A DNA stretch of 38,735 nt from Sulfurimicrobium sp. (GCA_030690835.1 JAUYFW010000315.1:1-38735); one strand, 5' to 3'; counted from the stretch's first letter, positions 1 through 7,772 are shown. Numbers and translations are program-made. Notes: a model not told the origin generated them from the sequence alone.

Positions 1-20
1 ATTTCTTCATGCACTATGCG

Positions 21-205
21 CTCACCCATTTGGTGAGTCCGCTACAGGCTGAATTGCACGGATTTTGCGGCGCATGGCGGCGTTGTAACTCCTTGGAATG
101 GAATGACCATTCCGCGTCGTTACGCCTTGCCCCGCACCCCAAGTGGGGTAAGCAGGCATTTCGCCGCCAGGCGAAAGCTCGCAAAATCCGCACACTTCAG
201 CCTGT
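21..205. repeat. Nested inverted-repeat element, structured-RNA-like
   Basis: A dense set of complementary segments can be read directly. A small hairpin CTCACC/GGTGAG lies at 21-37. An outer stem pairs ACAGGCTGAA (44-53) with TTCAGCCTGT (196-205). A second stem pairs GGATTTTGCG (60-69) with CGCAAAATCC (180-189). TGGCGGCG (75-82) can pair with CGCCGCCA (162-169). Inner hairpins are GGAATG/CATTCC (100-113), ACCCC/GGGGT (136-149) and TTTCGCC/GGCGAAA (159-176). The stems are largely nested, as in a branched RNA or a folded mobile repeat. I do not recognise the family. Confidence 0.6.
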
Positions 206-435
206 CCAACTGAGGTTTCAAGGATAATGTTTCAGCCTACGCTTAAGGGTGTTGCTCCTCAATGACTTAAACCATGTAATTCCATATGGGTTGATTACTT
301 CAACCAGAACTTCGCGACTTGCTGCGGGGTCATTACGTGCGGTTTTCTCGATTTTGCGAAACTGCTTCGTGATTTTGTTGTCTTTATTGTTTAGAGGCCT
401 ACCATCCGAATGGACATTAAAAGGAGGATAAGGTC
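206..435. other. Intergenic region without a recognisable gene
   Basis: This stretch is more AT-rich than the rest of the window. Short open frames exist, but they have no ribosome binding site or protein-like composition. A small hairpin GGTTGA/TCAACC lies at 289-305. The last bases form the strong ribosome binding site of the next small gene. Confidence 0.5.
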
Positions 436-567
436 ATGGCAAAGAAACTCAAGGCAAGAACTGGAAAGGATAGGCGTACATTAAAATTGGGCCGGTTTGC
501 TGACTGGATGGAGCGTCGCAGCTCCGTCCAGCGCCGCAAGCCCCAATCTCACAATAACTTCTTCTGA
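436..567 (+). CDS. Small basic hypothetical protein (43 aa)
   Basis: The 43-residue reading frame begins MAKKLKARTGKDRRTLKLG and ends QSHNNFF. It starts at an ATG preceded by a near-perfect Shine-Dalgarno sequence, AAGGAGG at 421-427, about eight bases upstream. This is the main reason to believe it is translated. The peptide is rich in Lys and Arg and has one Trp (FADWMERR). It has no membrane segment or signal peptide and no cysteines. Its composition would suit an RNA- or ribosome-associated peptide, but that is only inference from charge. It sits between the structured element at 21-205 and the hypothetical gene at 589, and could share a transcript with the latter. I do not recognise the family. 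Confidence 0.55.
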   Translation: MAKKLKARTGKDRRTLKLGRFADWMERRSSVQRRKPQSHNNFF

Positions 568-588
568 ATCGGATGTAAGGTGCGTTAC

Positions 589-918
589 GTGCCCAGTTTT
601 CCCCCGCCTGTTTCTCCGCTAGATACGGAAGGCGTGAAGCCAGTTAGTCAGGCCCGGCCTGTTCGGCCCGTCACCAAGTCAGCTATCCCGCCGATAGTGT
701 TTGCACATTATCGGCGTGCGGTGGAAGCGGGGGTGGAGGAACGAGATGCGCGGGCGCCGGTGGAGCTCCGCTCCGAGCTGGACCGGCGTAGCGTCTGCAG
801 GCGTATCGGCAAGGAGCGCGATAAATTGCTGCTGCTGGATTCCCGCGCGGAGTTGGAGCGTAGGCGAAACAACCGTCGGCAGGCGGATTTTCGGACAAGC
901 ATAGACGAAGAGATTTAA
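589..918 (+). CDS. Conserved-looking hypothetical protein, charged helical C-terminus
   Basis: The open frame can begin at GTG 580 or GTG 589. I prefer 589 because AAGGTG (577-582) then lies at normal Shine-Dalgarno distance, giving 109 residues. The N-terminal third is rich in proline and valine and looks disordered. The remainder is a highly charged, probably helical stretch rich in Arg and Glu (ERRRNNRRQ), ending with the acidic tail SIDEEI. There is no signal peptide, membrane segment or cysteine motif. The gene ends about 120 bases before recO and points the same way. The function is unknown. A spurious frame is possible, but the composition is protein-like. Confidence 0.5.
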   Translation: MPSFPPPVSPLDTEGVKPVSQARPVRPVTKSAIPPIVFAHYRRAVEAGVEERDARAPVELRSELDRRSVCRRIGKERDKLLLLDSRAELERRRNNRRQADFRTSIDEEI

Positions 919-1040
919 CTCCGAGCTGTCGAACGGAGCCGTCTGCATCGCTCTATGGTCAGGTTGTGCTGCATGAGGTTGATCGCGCGGTTGAGACGCG
1001 ACATAATTGCATGCCATTCTGGCATAAGCTCTGGTTAAAC

Positions 1041-1763
1041 GTGGTCGCCCAAAAACTCCGGCTGGAAAACCAGCCTGCCTTCGTGCTGCATTCCTATCCC
1101 TACCGCGAGACCAGCCTGATCGTCGAGGTGTTCAGCCAGAACTTCGGCCGTCTGCCGCTGGTGGCGCGCGGGGCACGCCGGCCCAAGTCGGCGGTGCGCG
1201 GCTTGCTGATGGCTTTCCAGCCGCTGCAGTTGAACTGGTTCGGCAAAACCGAGCTGCGCACCCTCCACAGCGCGGAGTGGCAGGGTGGGCAGCCGCAACT
1301 GCAGGGTATGGCACTGATGTGCGGTTTCTATCTTAACGAGTTGCTGCTCAAGCTGTTGCAGCGCGACGATCCCCACGAACAGTTGTTTCTTTATTATCAG
1401 GAAACGCTGCAACTGCTGAGCGCCAGCAGCGACGTTGCGGCTATTCTGCGGCGTTTCGAGAAGCGCCTGCTGCAGGAGCTGGGCTATGCACTGACACTCG
1501 ATCGCGAGGCGGAAACGAATGCGCCGGTAATGGCGGGAGAAGACTACTGTTACGTGATCGAGCGCGGCCCGGTGCGGCAATCCGCAGGGCAAAACGGTGT
1601 AGAATTGCGCGGCAAAACCCTGCTCGATCTGGCGGCCGACGATTACAGCGACCCGGTTACGCTGCAGCAGGGAAAGATGCTGATGCGCACGTTGCTCAAC
1701 CACTATCTGGGCGACCAGCCGCTCCATACGCGGCAATTATTGAAGGATTTACAGCAAATATGA
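1041..1763 (+). CDS. recO: DNA repair protein RecO
   Basis: RecO is the recombination mediator that helps load RecA on SSB-coated single-stranded DNA, with RecR, in the RecF pathway. It also anneals complementary strands. The N-terminal OB-fold sequence is clear: [20 protein letters not shown], then [16 protein letters not shown] and [12 protein letters not shown]. The helical C-terminal part follows ([22 protein letters not shown]). Starting at GTG 1041 gives 240 residues, close to the roughly 240 usual for the family. ATG 1011 and GTG 966 are in-frame alternatives that would add N-terminal residues not typical of RecO, and none of the three has a strong ribosome binding site. The stop overlaps the pdxJ start (ATGA), so the two are probably translationally coupled. 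Confidence 0.93.
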   Translation: MVAQKLRLENQPAFVLHSYPYRETSLIVEVFSQNFGRLPLVARGARRPKSAVRGLLMAFQPLQLNWFGKTELRTLHSAEWQGGQPQLQGMALMCGFYLNELLLKLLQRDDPHEQLFLYYQETLQLLSASSDVAAILRRFEKRLLQELGYALTLDREAETNAPVMAGEDYCYVIERGPVRQSAGQNGVELRGKTLLDLAADDYSDPVTLQQGKMLMRTLLNHYLGDQPLHTRQLLKDLQQI

Positions 1764-2485
1764 TTCAGTTGGGCGTCAACATCGACCACGTCGCCACTTT
1801 GCGCCAGGCGCGCGGCACGCTTTATCCCAGCCCGGTGCAGGCGGCGCTGATGGCGGAATCCGCCGGGGCGGACGTGATCACCCTGCATTTGCGCGAGGAT
1901 CGCCGCCACATTCAGGATGCGGACGTGGAAATCCTGCGCCAGTCGTTGCAGACGCGCATGAATCTGGAAATGGCGGTGACCGACGAGATGGTGCAAATCG
2001 CGCTGCGCGTTCTTCCCCAGGATGTGTGCCTGGTGCCGGAAAAGCGCGCGGAGCTGACTACCGAGGGCGGGCTGGATGTGGCAGCCCATTTCGCCAAGGT
2101 CAGCGAGGCCTGTGCTGTGCTTGGCGCGGCAGGGATTCGCGTGTCGCTGTTCATCGATGCCGATCGCAGGCAACTGGACGCGGCGCAGGCCGTTGGTGCA
2201 CCGGTGGTGGAAATCCACACCGGACATTACGCCGATGCAAGCAGCGGTGCCGAGCAGCACAAGGAATTCGAGCGCATTGCCGATGCCGTGGCCTACGGGC
2301 AGTCCATCGGCTTGCAGGTCAATGCCGGACACGGCTTGCACTACCATAACGTGCAGCCCATCGCCGCGCTGCCGGGCATGGCCGAACTCAACATCGGCCA
2401 CGCCATCGTTGCCCATGCGCTGTTCGTGGGCTGGGAGAACGCGGTGCGGGAAATGAAATCCCTGATGCTGGCGGCCCGGGCCTAA
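1760..2485 (+). CDS. pdxJ: Pyridoxine 5'-phosphate synthase
   Basis: PdxJ condenses 3-amino-2-oxopropyl phosphate with 1-deoxyxylulose 5-phosphate to form pyridoxine 5'-phosphate, the ring-closing step of the DXP-dependent vitamin B6 pathway in the cytoplasm. The 241-residue protein has the family length and TIM-barrel signatures: the N-terminal [16 protein letters not shown], the phosphate-binding [11 protein letters not shown], a central [13 protein letters not shown] and the C-terminal [10 protein letters not shown] and [14 protein letters not shown]. Its ATG overlaps the recO stop, and it is followed without a gap by acpS. recO-pdxJ-acpS is a common proteobacterial order. Confidence 0.97.
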   Translation: MIQLGVNIDHVATLRQARGTLYPSPVQAALMAESAGADVITLHLREDRRHIQDADVEILRQSLQTRMNLEMAVTDEMVQIALRVLPQDVCLVPEKRAELTTEGGLDVAAHFAKVSEACAVLGAAGIRVSLFIDADRRQLDAAQAVGAPVVEIHTGHYADASSGAEQHKEFERIADAVAYGQSIGLQVNAGHGLHYHNVQPIAALPGMAELNIGHAIVAHALFVGWENAVREMKSLMLAARA

Positions 2486-2863
2486 GTGATCTACGGCATC
2501 GGCACCGACATTGTATCCACCAGCCGCATCGCGGCGGTCTGGGAGCGGCATGGCGAGGCTTTTGCACGGCGTATCCTGGCGCCACAGGAGTGGGAAGGTT
2601 TCGTCGCCAACACTCAGCCAGCGCGCTTTCTCGCCAAGCGTTTCGCCGCCAAGGAGGCTTTCGCCAAAGCCCTCGGCACGGGAATCCGCGCTCCGGCAAC
2701 CTGGCACAATATCCGCGTGGCTCATGATGAACTGGGCAAACCTTTATTGGCTTTCGATCCTGAACTGGCGGAGCTGCTCGGTCGCCATGCCATCCGCCGC
2801 CACCATCTTTCCATCAGCGATGAGAAGGATATGGCGGCGGCTTTCGTGATTTTGGAAAAGTAA
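2486..2863 (+). CDS. acpS: Holo-[acyl-carrier-protein] synthase
   Basis: AcpS transfers 4'-phosphopantetheine from coenzyme A to the serine of apo-ACP, activating the carrier protein for fatty acid synthesis. The partner gene acpP is about 35 kb away in this window. The GTG start follows the pdxJ stop directly. At 125 residues the length is typical. The two magnesium-binding acidic residues are in place: Asp8 in YGIGTDIVS and Glu57 in KRFAAKEAFAKALGTG. The C-terminal LSISDEKDMAAAFVILEK matches the family end. The stop lies inside a 13-base sequence that is duplicated just downstream. Confidence 0.96.
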   Translation: MIYGIGTDIVSTSRIAAVWERHGEAFARRILAPQEWEGFVANTQPARFLAKRFAAKEAFAKALGTGIRAPATWHNIRVAHDELGKPLLAFDPELAELLGRHAIRRHHLSISDEKDMAAAFVILEK

Positions 2864-2880
2864 GGCCTGGAAAAGTAAGG
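2853..2880 (+). repeat. Short tandem duplication at the acpS-nagZ junction
   Basis: TGGAAAAGTAAGG occurs at 2853-2865 and again at 2868-2880, a period of 15 bases. The first copy contains the acpS stop codon. The second adds another in-frame TAA and supplies part of the AAGGAG ribosome binding site (2877-2882) used by nagZ. Confidence 0.8.
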
Positions 2881-2887
2881 AGAGAGC

Positions 2888-3964
2888 ATGTCTTTGGGTC
2901 CGGTGATGCTGGATGTGGTGGGAGAGGCGCTGAGCGATGATGATCGCAGGCGATTGAAGCATCCGCTGGTAGGCGGAGTGATCCTGTTCAGCCGCAACTA
3001 CGAATCGCCGGAACAGTTGCGCCTGCTCACCGCCGAAATCCACGCCCTGCGCACGCCGCCGTTACTGATTGCGGTGGATCATGAAGGGGGCAGAGTGCAG
3101 CGCTTCAAGGAGGGGTTCACCCGCCTGCCGCCGATGCGAGAGCTGGGAATGATCTGGGATGAACACCCCGGCCGCGCCAAGTCGCTCGCGCAGCAGACCG
3201 GCCAAGTGCTTGCCGCCGAACTGCGCGCTCACGGGGTGGATTTCAGCTTCACCCCGGTGCTGGATGTCGATTACGGCGCCAGCGGCGTGATCGGCAGCCG
3301 CGCTTTTCACCGCAAGCCGCAGGCGATTGCCGACTTGGCGCACACTCTGATGCTGGGCTTGAAGCAGGGGGGCATGGCGGCGGTGGGGAAGCATTTTCCC
3401 GGCCATGGCTTCGTGCGCGCCGATTCCCACCTTGAAGTGCCGGTGGACGAGCGCTCCTTTGCCGATATCGAGGCGGAAGACCTGGTGCCGTTCCGCCAAA
3501 TGATCGATTTCGGCATGGCCGCCATCATGCCCGCCCATGTGATTTATCCCCGGGTAGACCCGAATCCGGCGGGATTTTCCAGCATCTGGCTGAAGGATAT
3601 CCTGCGCAAGCGGATGGGCTTCGAGGGCGTGATTTTCAGCGACGATCTCTCCATGGCCGGGGCGCATGTGGCCGGCGGGCCGGTGCAACGGGCGGAGGCG
3701 GCGCTGAAGGCGGGCTGCGACATGGTGCTGCTGTGCAACAAGCCGGATGACGCGGACGAACTGCTGGCCGGCCTGCGCTACGATATGCCGGCGGTGGGCG
3801 TGTTGCGCCTGTTGCGCATGCACGGCAAGCCCCATCCGCTTTCCCTGGCGAAATTGCACGAAGACGCCCATTTCCTCAAAGCGATCCATGCCGTGGGCAG
3901 CATCGGCATCCACGAGGGCAATCTGCCGCTGGATGACCCTGGCAATAGTTGCGGGCATGGATAA
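2888..3964 (+). CDS. nagZ: Beta-N-acetylhexosaminidase NagZ
   Basis: NagZ is a cytoplasmic family 3 glycoside hydrolase. It removes N-acetylglucosamine from anhydro-muropeptides during peptidoglycan recycling, and so influences AmpR-type beta-lactam responses in species that have them. The 358-residue protein shows [14 protein letters not shown] (60-73), KHFPGHG (168-174) with the following catalytic Asp-Ser-His loop (179-181), and the nucleophile Asp252 in VIFSDDLSM. The start follows an AAGGAG site by five bases. The C-terminal tail ends GNSCGHG at the edge of the first 75-bp palindromic repeat, so the last residues may not be ancestral. Confidence 0.96.
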   Translation: MSLGPVMLDVVGEALSDDDRRRLKHPLVGGVILFSRNYESPEQLRLLTAEIHALRTPPLLIAVDHEGGRVQRFKEGFTRLPPMRELGMIWDEHPGRAKSLAQQTGQVLAAELRAHGVDFSFTPVLDVDYGASGVIGSRAFHRKPQAIADLAHTLMLGLKQGGMAAVGKHFPGHGFVRADSHLEVPVDERSFADIEAEDLVPFRQMIDFGMAAIMPAHVIYPRVDPNPAGFSSIWLKDILRKRMGFEGVIFSDDLSMAGAHVAGGPVQRAEAALKAGCDMVLLCNKPDDADELLAGLRYDMPAVGVLRLLRMHGKPHPLSLAKLHEDAHFLKAIHAVGSIGIHEGNLPLDDPGNSCGHG

Positions 3965-3971
3965 AACCTCT

Positions 3972-4046
3972 AACCCCCCTCGGTCCCCCCTTGTCAGGGG
4001 GGAAGGCCAATGCTCCTCCCCTGACAAGGGGATGCCGGGAGGGGTT
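3972..4046. repeat. 75-bp palindromic repeat, copy A
   Basis: This is an imperfect palindrome. It runs from AACCCCCCTC to GAGGGGTT and has internal arms CCCCTTGTCAGGGG and CCCCTGACAAGGGG. It matches copy B at 4403-4477 at 71 of 75 positions in the same orientation. It begins just after the nagZ stop. One of its four differences from copy B (T instead of G at 4033) creates the ATG used as the likely start of the DUF559 gene. Confidence 0.9.
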
Positions 4047-4496
4047 GAGCACTTTCTGCCTTACAACAAGAACCTCACCGTACTAGCCCGAGAAAACCGG
4101 AAAAATCCCACCCAAGCCGAAATCCGTATGTGGCATGAAGTACTGCGCATGCGCCAGCTTGCTTGTTATAAATTTCTCCGCCAGAAACCCATCACGAATT
4201 TTATTGTTGATTTTTACTGTTCCGAATTAAAGCTCGTGATCGAGATTGATGGCGACGATCATGCCGAGAAGGCCGGGTACGATCGTAAACGTAGCGATGT
4301 TTTGAATGGATATGGCTTGACCGTCGTTCGCTATGCCAATAACGAGGTTTTGGAAAACATCGAGGGTGTTTATGAGGATTTGGTGCTTCAGATTCAAAAC
4401 CTAACCCCCCTCAGTCCCCCCTTGTCAGAGGGGAAGACCAATGCTCCTCCCCTGACAAGGGGAGGCCGGGAGGGGTTTGCCGAGATTGATAAATGA
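4032..4496 (+). CDS. DUF559 endonuclease-like protein inside a repeat pair
   Basis: The core matches DUF559, a Vsr-like relative of the PD-(D/E)XK nuclease fold. Visible are LPYNKNLTVLARENRKNPTQ, the aromatic strand FLRQKPITNFIVDFYC, the acidic pair in LVIEIDGDDH (likely metal-binding) and the final strand GLTVVRYANNEVL. Substrate and role are unknown for this family. ATG 4032 follows AAGGGG, both lying in repeat copy A, and gives 154 residues. An upstream ATG at 3957 overlapping the nagZ stop would add a repeat-encoded leader. The last 30 or so residues (SPPLSEGKTNAPPLTRGG) are encoded by repeat copy B. Codon use and base composition are more AT-rich than the flanking genes, consistent with acquisition. 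The stop overlaps the next start (ATGA). Confidence 0.85.
   Translation: MPGGVEHFLPYNKNLTVLARENRKNPTQAEIRMWHEVLRMRQLACYKFLRQKPITNFIVDFYCSELKLVIEIDGDDHAEKAGYDRKRSDVLNGYGLTVVRYANNEVLENIEGVYEDLVLQIQNLTPLSPPLSEGKTNAPPLTRGGREGFAEIDK
4403..4477. repeat. 75-bp palindromic repeat, copy B
   Basis: This is the second copy of the palindrome at 3972-4046, with four mismatches and no length difference. It lies inside the 3' end of the DUF559 reading frame and is translated as its C-terminal tail. In the two copies the four differing bases do not abolish the CCCCTTGTCAG/CTGACAAGGGG stem. Confidence 0.9.
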
Positions 4497-5119
4497 GCCT
4501 CGCTTCCTGTCGCCAGTGCCCACGTCTGGCCAGCTTTCTTGACGAAGTCAAAGTCGCGCATCCCGGCTATTACGCTCGCCCGGTCGTGCCCTTTGGCGAC
4601 GATAATCCGCGCATGCTGATCGTCGGACTGGCGCCCGGCATGCATGGCGCCAATCGCACCGGCCGCCCCTTTACCGGCGACCATGCCGGGATTCTGCTGT
4701 ACCAGACCCTGCACCGTTTCGGTTTTGCCTCCGGGCCGGAATCTGTCAGCGCCGATGATGGTCTGCGCCTGCTGGACTGCCGTATTACCAATGCAGTGAA
4801 ATGCCTGCCGCCACAGAACAAGCCGGAAACCGCCGAAATCCGCCAGTGCAATAATTACCTGCGCAGCGAACTGGCGGCCTTGCCGGAAGGCACCGCCGTG
4901 CTGGCGCTGGGCAATGTCGCACATCAGGCGGTGTTGCTGGCGCAGGGCTTGAAGATCAAGGCTTACCCGTTTGGGCATGGCACGCACTATCGTCTGCCCA
5001 GCGGGCTGAGTTTTTATTCCAGCTACCATTGCAGCCGCTACAATACGCAGACCCGGCGGCTCACCGCAGAGATGTTCGAGGCGGTTTTCGCCGACATTCG
5101 CCATTACCTTGACGAGTAA
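4493..5119 (+). CDS. Uracil-DNA glycosylase, family 5 (UdgB) type
   Basis: This enzyme is predicted to remove uracil, and possibly other deaminated bases, from DNA as the first step of base excision repair. Motif 1, [19 protein letters not shown] (about 50-68), is the extended form characteristic of family 5 enzymes and lacks the catalytic Asp of family 1. Motif 2 is [11 protein letters not shown] near the C-terminus. Cysteines in SCRQCPRL at the N-terminus, with Cys in the [13 protein letters not shown] segment, fit the iron-sulfur cluster of families 4 and 5. Its start overlaps the DUF559 stop, and its stop overlaps uvrC (TAATG), so two DNA repair genes are coupled. Before the repeat unit arrived it probably followed nagZ directly. 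Confidence 0.88.
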   Translation: MSLASCRQCPRLASFLDEVKVAHPGYYARPVVPFGDDNPRMLIVGLAPGMHGANRTGRPFTGDHAGILLYQTLHRFGFASGPESVSADDGLRLLDCRITNAVKCLPPQNKPETAEIRQCNNYLRSELAALPEGTAVLALGNVAHQAVLLAQGLKIKAYPFGHGTHYRLPSGLSFYSSYHCSRYNTQTRRLTAEMFEAVFADIRHYLDE

Positions 5120-6918
5120 TGTTCGACAGTAAGCCATTTCTCGCCGGTTTGCCCCATCTCCCCGGGGTGTACCGCATGTTCAACGCGGCGGGGGAGGTGA
5201 TCTATGTCGGCAAGGCGCGCGATCTGAAAAAGCGCGTGACGTCCTATTTCCAGAAAACCGACCACATTCCGCGCACGCGCCTGATGGTGTCGCAGATTGC
5301 CAGCATCGAGACCACGGTGACGCGCAGCGAGGCCGAAGCGCTGCTGCTGGAAAATAATCTCATCAAGTCGCTTGCGCCGCGCTTCAATATCCTGTTTCGC
5401 GACGACAAGTCCTATCCCTTCATCGTTCTCACCGGGCACCGCTTCCCCCGGCTTGGCTACTACCGTGGCGTGCAGCACAAGGGCAGCCAGTATTTCGGCC
5501 CCTTTCCCAATGCCGGCGCGGTCAAGGAGAGCATACAACTGCTGCAGAAGGTGTTCCGCCTGCGTACTTGCGAGGACAGCGTGTTCGGCAACCGCTCACG
5601 CCCCTGTCTGTTGCACCAGATCCAGCGCTGCACCGCACCCTGCGTGGGTTTGATCGATGCGGAAAGCTACCGCGCCGATGTGCATAATGCCGCGTTGTTC
5701 ATGCAGGGCAAGGATCAACAGGTGATGGAGGCCATCTCCGAAAAAATGCAGGCAGCGGCGGAGCAGTTCCGTTATGAGGAAGCCGCGTTGTACCGCGACC
5801 AGATCGGGGCCTTGCGCCGCGTGCAGGAAAAGCAGTACGTCAGCAGCGGCAGCGGGGCGGATGCGGATATCGTCGCCTGTTATGAACAGCAGGGCATGGT
5901 GTGCGTCAACCTGGTGATGGTGCGGGGCGGACGGCATTTGGGTGACAAGAGTTTTTTCCCCGCCAATGCCGGCCAGTATGATACCGCAGCGGCGCTGGAA
6001 GCGTTCCTGGAACAGCACTACCTCAACCAGCCGGTGCCGCGCCAGATTTTTGTCAGCGAGGCGCTTGACGGCGAAGCGCTGGAGACGTTGCTGAGCGAGC
6101 AGGCGCGGCACAAGGTTCAGATCAGCTGGCGCATCACCGGCGAGCGCCGGGTGTGGGTCGAAATGGCACTCACCAACGCACGCCTGGCCGTGGCGCAGCG
6201 CCTCAGCCAGCAAGCCAATCAGGAGGCGCGTCTGGCAGCCTTGCAGCAGGCATTTGACTTGTCCGACAGCCTGCAGCGCATCGAGTGTTTCGATATCAGC
6301 CATACCATGGGCGAGGCAACCGTGGCCTCGTGCGTGGTGTTCGACCAGGGCGACATGCGCAACAGTGAATATCGCCGCTACAACATCAGCGGCATTACGC
6401 CGGGCGACGATTTCGCCGCCATGCGCGACGCGCTGCAACGGCGCTACAGCAAGATCGCGGCGGGCGAGGGCAAGATGCCGGACCTGATCCTGATCGACGG
6501 CGGCAAGGGGCAGCTCGGCATTGCGCTGGAGGTGCTGGCCGACCTCGGCTTGAACGAGGTGGCGGTGGTGGGCGTGGCCAAGGGTGAAGCGCGCAAACCT
6601 GGCCTGGAGCAGCTTATTTTCCCTGAGCGCGACAAACCGTTACAATTGCCCAAGGATAGCCCGGCCCTGCACCTGATTCAGCAAATCCGCGACGAAGCCC
6701 ACCGATTTGCCATCAGTGGCCACCGGGCCAAGCGTGGCAAGGTGCGAACCCATTCCTCCCTGGAGGATATTGGTGGTATCGGTGCCAAGCGCAGGCAACG
6801 CCTGCTGACCCGCTTCGGCGGTTTGAAAGGGGTCATTGCGGCCAATGTTGACGAGTTGACGCAAGTGGAAGGGATCAGCCGGGCGCTGGCGGAAAAGATT
6901 TACCAGGAACTGCATTAG
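5119..6918 (+). CDS. uvrC: Excinuclease ABC subunit C
   Basis: UvrC makes both incisions around a lesion in nucleotide excision repair after UvrA-UvrB damage recognition. The 599-residue protein has the GIY-YIG nuclease domain at the N-terminus (GVY at 16-18, YVG at 29-31, followed by KARDLKKRV). A cysteine-rich segment follows ([15 protein letters not shown]), then the UVR motif that contacts UvrB ([14 protein letters not shown]). The RNase H-like 5' nuclease domain comes next ([29 protein letters not shown]), and C-terminal helix-hairpin-helix motifs end the protein ([21 protein letters not shown]). It overlaps the glycosylase gene by one base and is six bases from pgsA. Confidence 0.98.
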   Translation: MFDSKPFLAGLPHLPGVYRMFNAAGEVIYVGKARDLKKRVTSYFQKTDHIPRTRLMVSQIASIETTVTRSEAEALLLENNLIKSLAPRFNILFRDDKSYPFIVLTGHRFPRLGYYRGVQHKGSQYFGPFPNAGAVKESIQLLQKVFRLRTCEDSVFGNRSRPCLLHQIQRCTAPCVGLIDAESYRADVHNAALFMQGKDQQVMEAISEKMQAAAEQFRYEEAALYRDQIGALRRVQEKQYVSSGSGADADIVACYEQQGMVCVNLVMVRGGRHLGDKSFFPANAGQYDTAAALEAFLEQHYLNQPVPRQIFVSEALDGEALETLLSEQARHKVQISWRITGERRVWVEMALTNARLAVAQRLSQQANQEARLAALQQAFDLSDSLQRIECFDISHTMGEATVASCVVFDQGDMRNSEYRRYNISGITPGDDFAAMRDALQRRYSKIAAGEGKMPDLILIDGGKGQLGIALEVLADLGLNEVAVVGVAKGEARKPGLEQLIFPERDKPLQLPKDSPALHLIQQIRDEAHRFAISGHRAKRGKVRTHSSLEDIGGIGAKRRQRLLTRFGGLKGVIAANVDELTQVEGISRALAEKIYQELH

Positions 6919-6924
6919 GCCGAC

Positions 6925-7497
6925 ATGCCACTAAATATACCAAATCTTCTTACCTGGCTCAGGATTCTCCTGATACCGGTGTTCGTTTCCATGTTTTATC
7001 TGCCGCAGGATTGGTTTTCCGCGCATGAAGTCAATTACATTGCCACGCTGATTTTTGTTGCTGCCGCGCTGACTGACTGGCTGGATGGCTACCTGGCGCG
7101 GGCTTTGAACCAGACTTCCGCGTTCGGCGCTTTTCTCGACCCCGTTGCCGACAAGCTCATGGTGGCTGCCGCACTCGTATTGCTGGTCAAGCTGCAGCGC
7201 GTGGATGCAGGCATCGCCCTCATCATCATCGGCCGCGAAATCGCGATTTCCGCCCTGCGCGAGTGGATGGCCGGGCTCGGCAAGAGCAAGAACGTGGCGG
7301 TATCCTTCGTCGGCAAGCTCAAAACCACTGCACAGATGGCCGCGATCCCCCTTTTGCTCTATCACGACAAGATTGGCGGCCAGATTGATTCCCAGGCTGC
7401 CGGCACCATTTTGATTTACGTCGCGGCGGTTTTGACTTTGTGGTCAATGGGTTATTACCTGAAGAAGGCCTGGCCTCAGATTGCGGAGCAAAATTGA
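6925..7497 (+). CDS. pgsA: CDP-diacylglycerol-glycerol-3-phosphate 3-phosphatidyltransferase
   Basis: PgsA makes phosphatidylglycerol phosphate from CDP-diacylglycerol and glycerol 3-phosphate in the inner membrane, the committed step to phosphatidylglycerol and cardiolipin. The 190-residue protein begins MPLNIPNLLTWLRILLIPVF, a typical first membrane helix. It carries the complete CDP-alcohol phosphotransferase motif: Asp51, Asp54, Gly55, Ala58, Arg59, Gly68, Asp72 and Asp76. Several hydrophobic segments follow. The uvrC-pgsA-tRNA order is the same as in Escherichia coli, where glyW-cysT-leuZ follow. Confidence 0.97.
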   Translation: MPLNIPNLLTWLRILLIPVFVSMFYLPQDWFSAHEVNYIATLIFVAAALTDWLDGYLARALNQTSAFGAFLDPVADKLMVAAALVLLVKLQRVDAGIALIIIGREIAISALREWMAGLGKSKNVAVSFVGKLKTTAQMAAIPLLLYHDKIGGQIDSQAAGTILIYVAAVLTLWSMGYYLKKAWPQIAEQN

Positions 7498-7510
7498 ATG
7501 GCCAGGATGC

Positions 7511-7538
7511 TTGACATCAGGCGCTAGATCATTAAAAT
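7511..7538 (+). promoter_or_regulatory. Sigma-70-type promoter for the tRNA genes
   Basis: TTGACA at 7511-7516 and TAAAAT at 7533-7538 are separated by 16 bases. The predicted transcription start lies a few bases before the tRNA-Gly 5' end. Such a close match is expected for a tRNA promoter. Confidence 0.75.
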
Positions 7539-7553
7539 GGCGGCTTCTCAAAT

Positions 7554-7629
<76 letters not shown>

Positions 7630-7635
7630 GCATTC

Positions 7636-7663
7636 AAGGGAAAGCGCAAAGCTTTCCCTTTTT
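7636..7663 (+). terminator. Intrinsic terminator-like hairpin between tRNA-Gly and tRNA-Cys
   Basis: AAGGGAAAGC (7636-7645) pairs perfectly with GCTTTCCCTT (7651-7660) around the five-base loop GCAAA, followed by further T residues. This has the form of a rho-independent terminator but lies inside the tRNA cluster. Confidence 0.7.
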
Positions 7664-7690
7664 AGTTCCAGCAGTTTGCCAGGTTACACT

Positions 7691-7764
7691 GGCGGGGTAG
7701 CAAAGAGGTTATGCAGCGGCCTGCAAAGCCGTTTAGAGCGGTTCGATTCCGCTCCCCGCCTCCA
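7691..7764 (+). tRNA. tRNA-Cys (GCA anticodon)
   Basis: The 74-base gene has the acceptor stem GGCGGGG/CCCCGCC, anticodon GCA in the loop CTGCAAA, the T arm AGCGGTTCGATTCCGCT and encoded CCA after a T discriminator. No separate promoter at normal distance is evident, so it probably depends on read-through from tRNA-Gly. Confidence 0.96.
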
Positions 7765-7772
7765 AATTCCCA

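Noticed and set aside
44-205. Integron attC site
   Set aside because: Although the sequence folds into nested stems, I could not find the paired RYYYAAC and GTTRRRY core sites at its ends, and no integrase is present.
9-431. Two short plus-strand frames in the first 430 bases
   Set aside because: One overlaps the nested inverted repeats at 21-205, and neither has a ribosome binding site or protein-like composition.
1703-2725. Minus-strand frame of 340 codons opposite pdxJ and acpS
   Set aside because: Both sense genes show catalytic residues and the right lengths. The antisense frame is a by-product of codon bias.
3972-4477. CRISPR array
   Set aside because: There are only two repeat copies, each 75 bp and palindromic, separated by a coding sequence rather than by short unique spacers.
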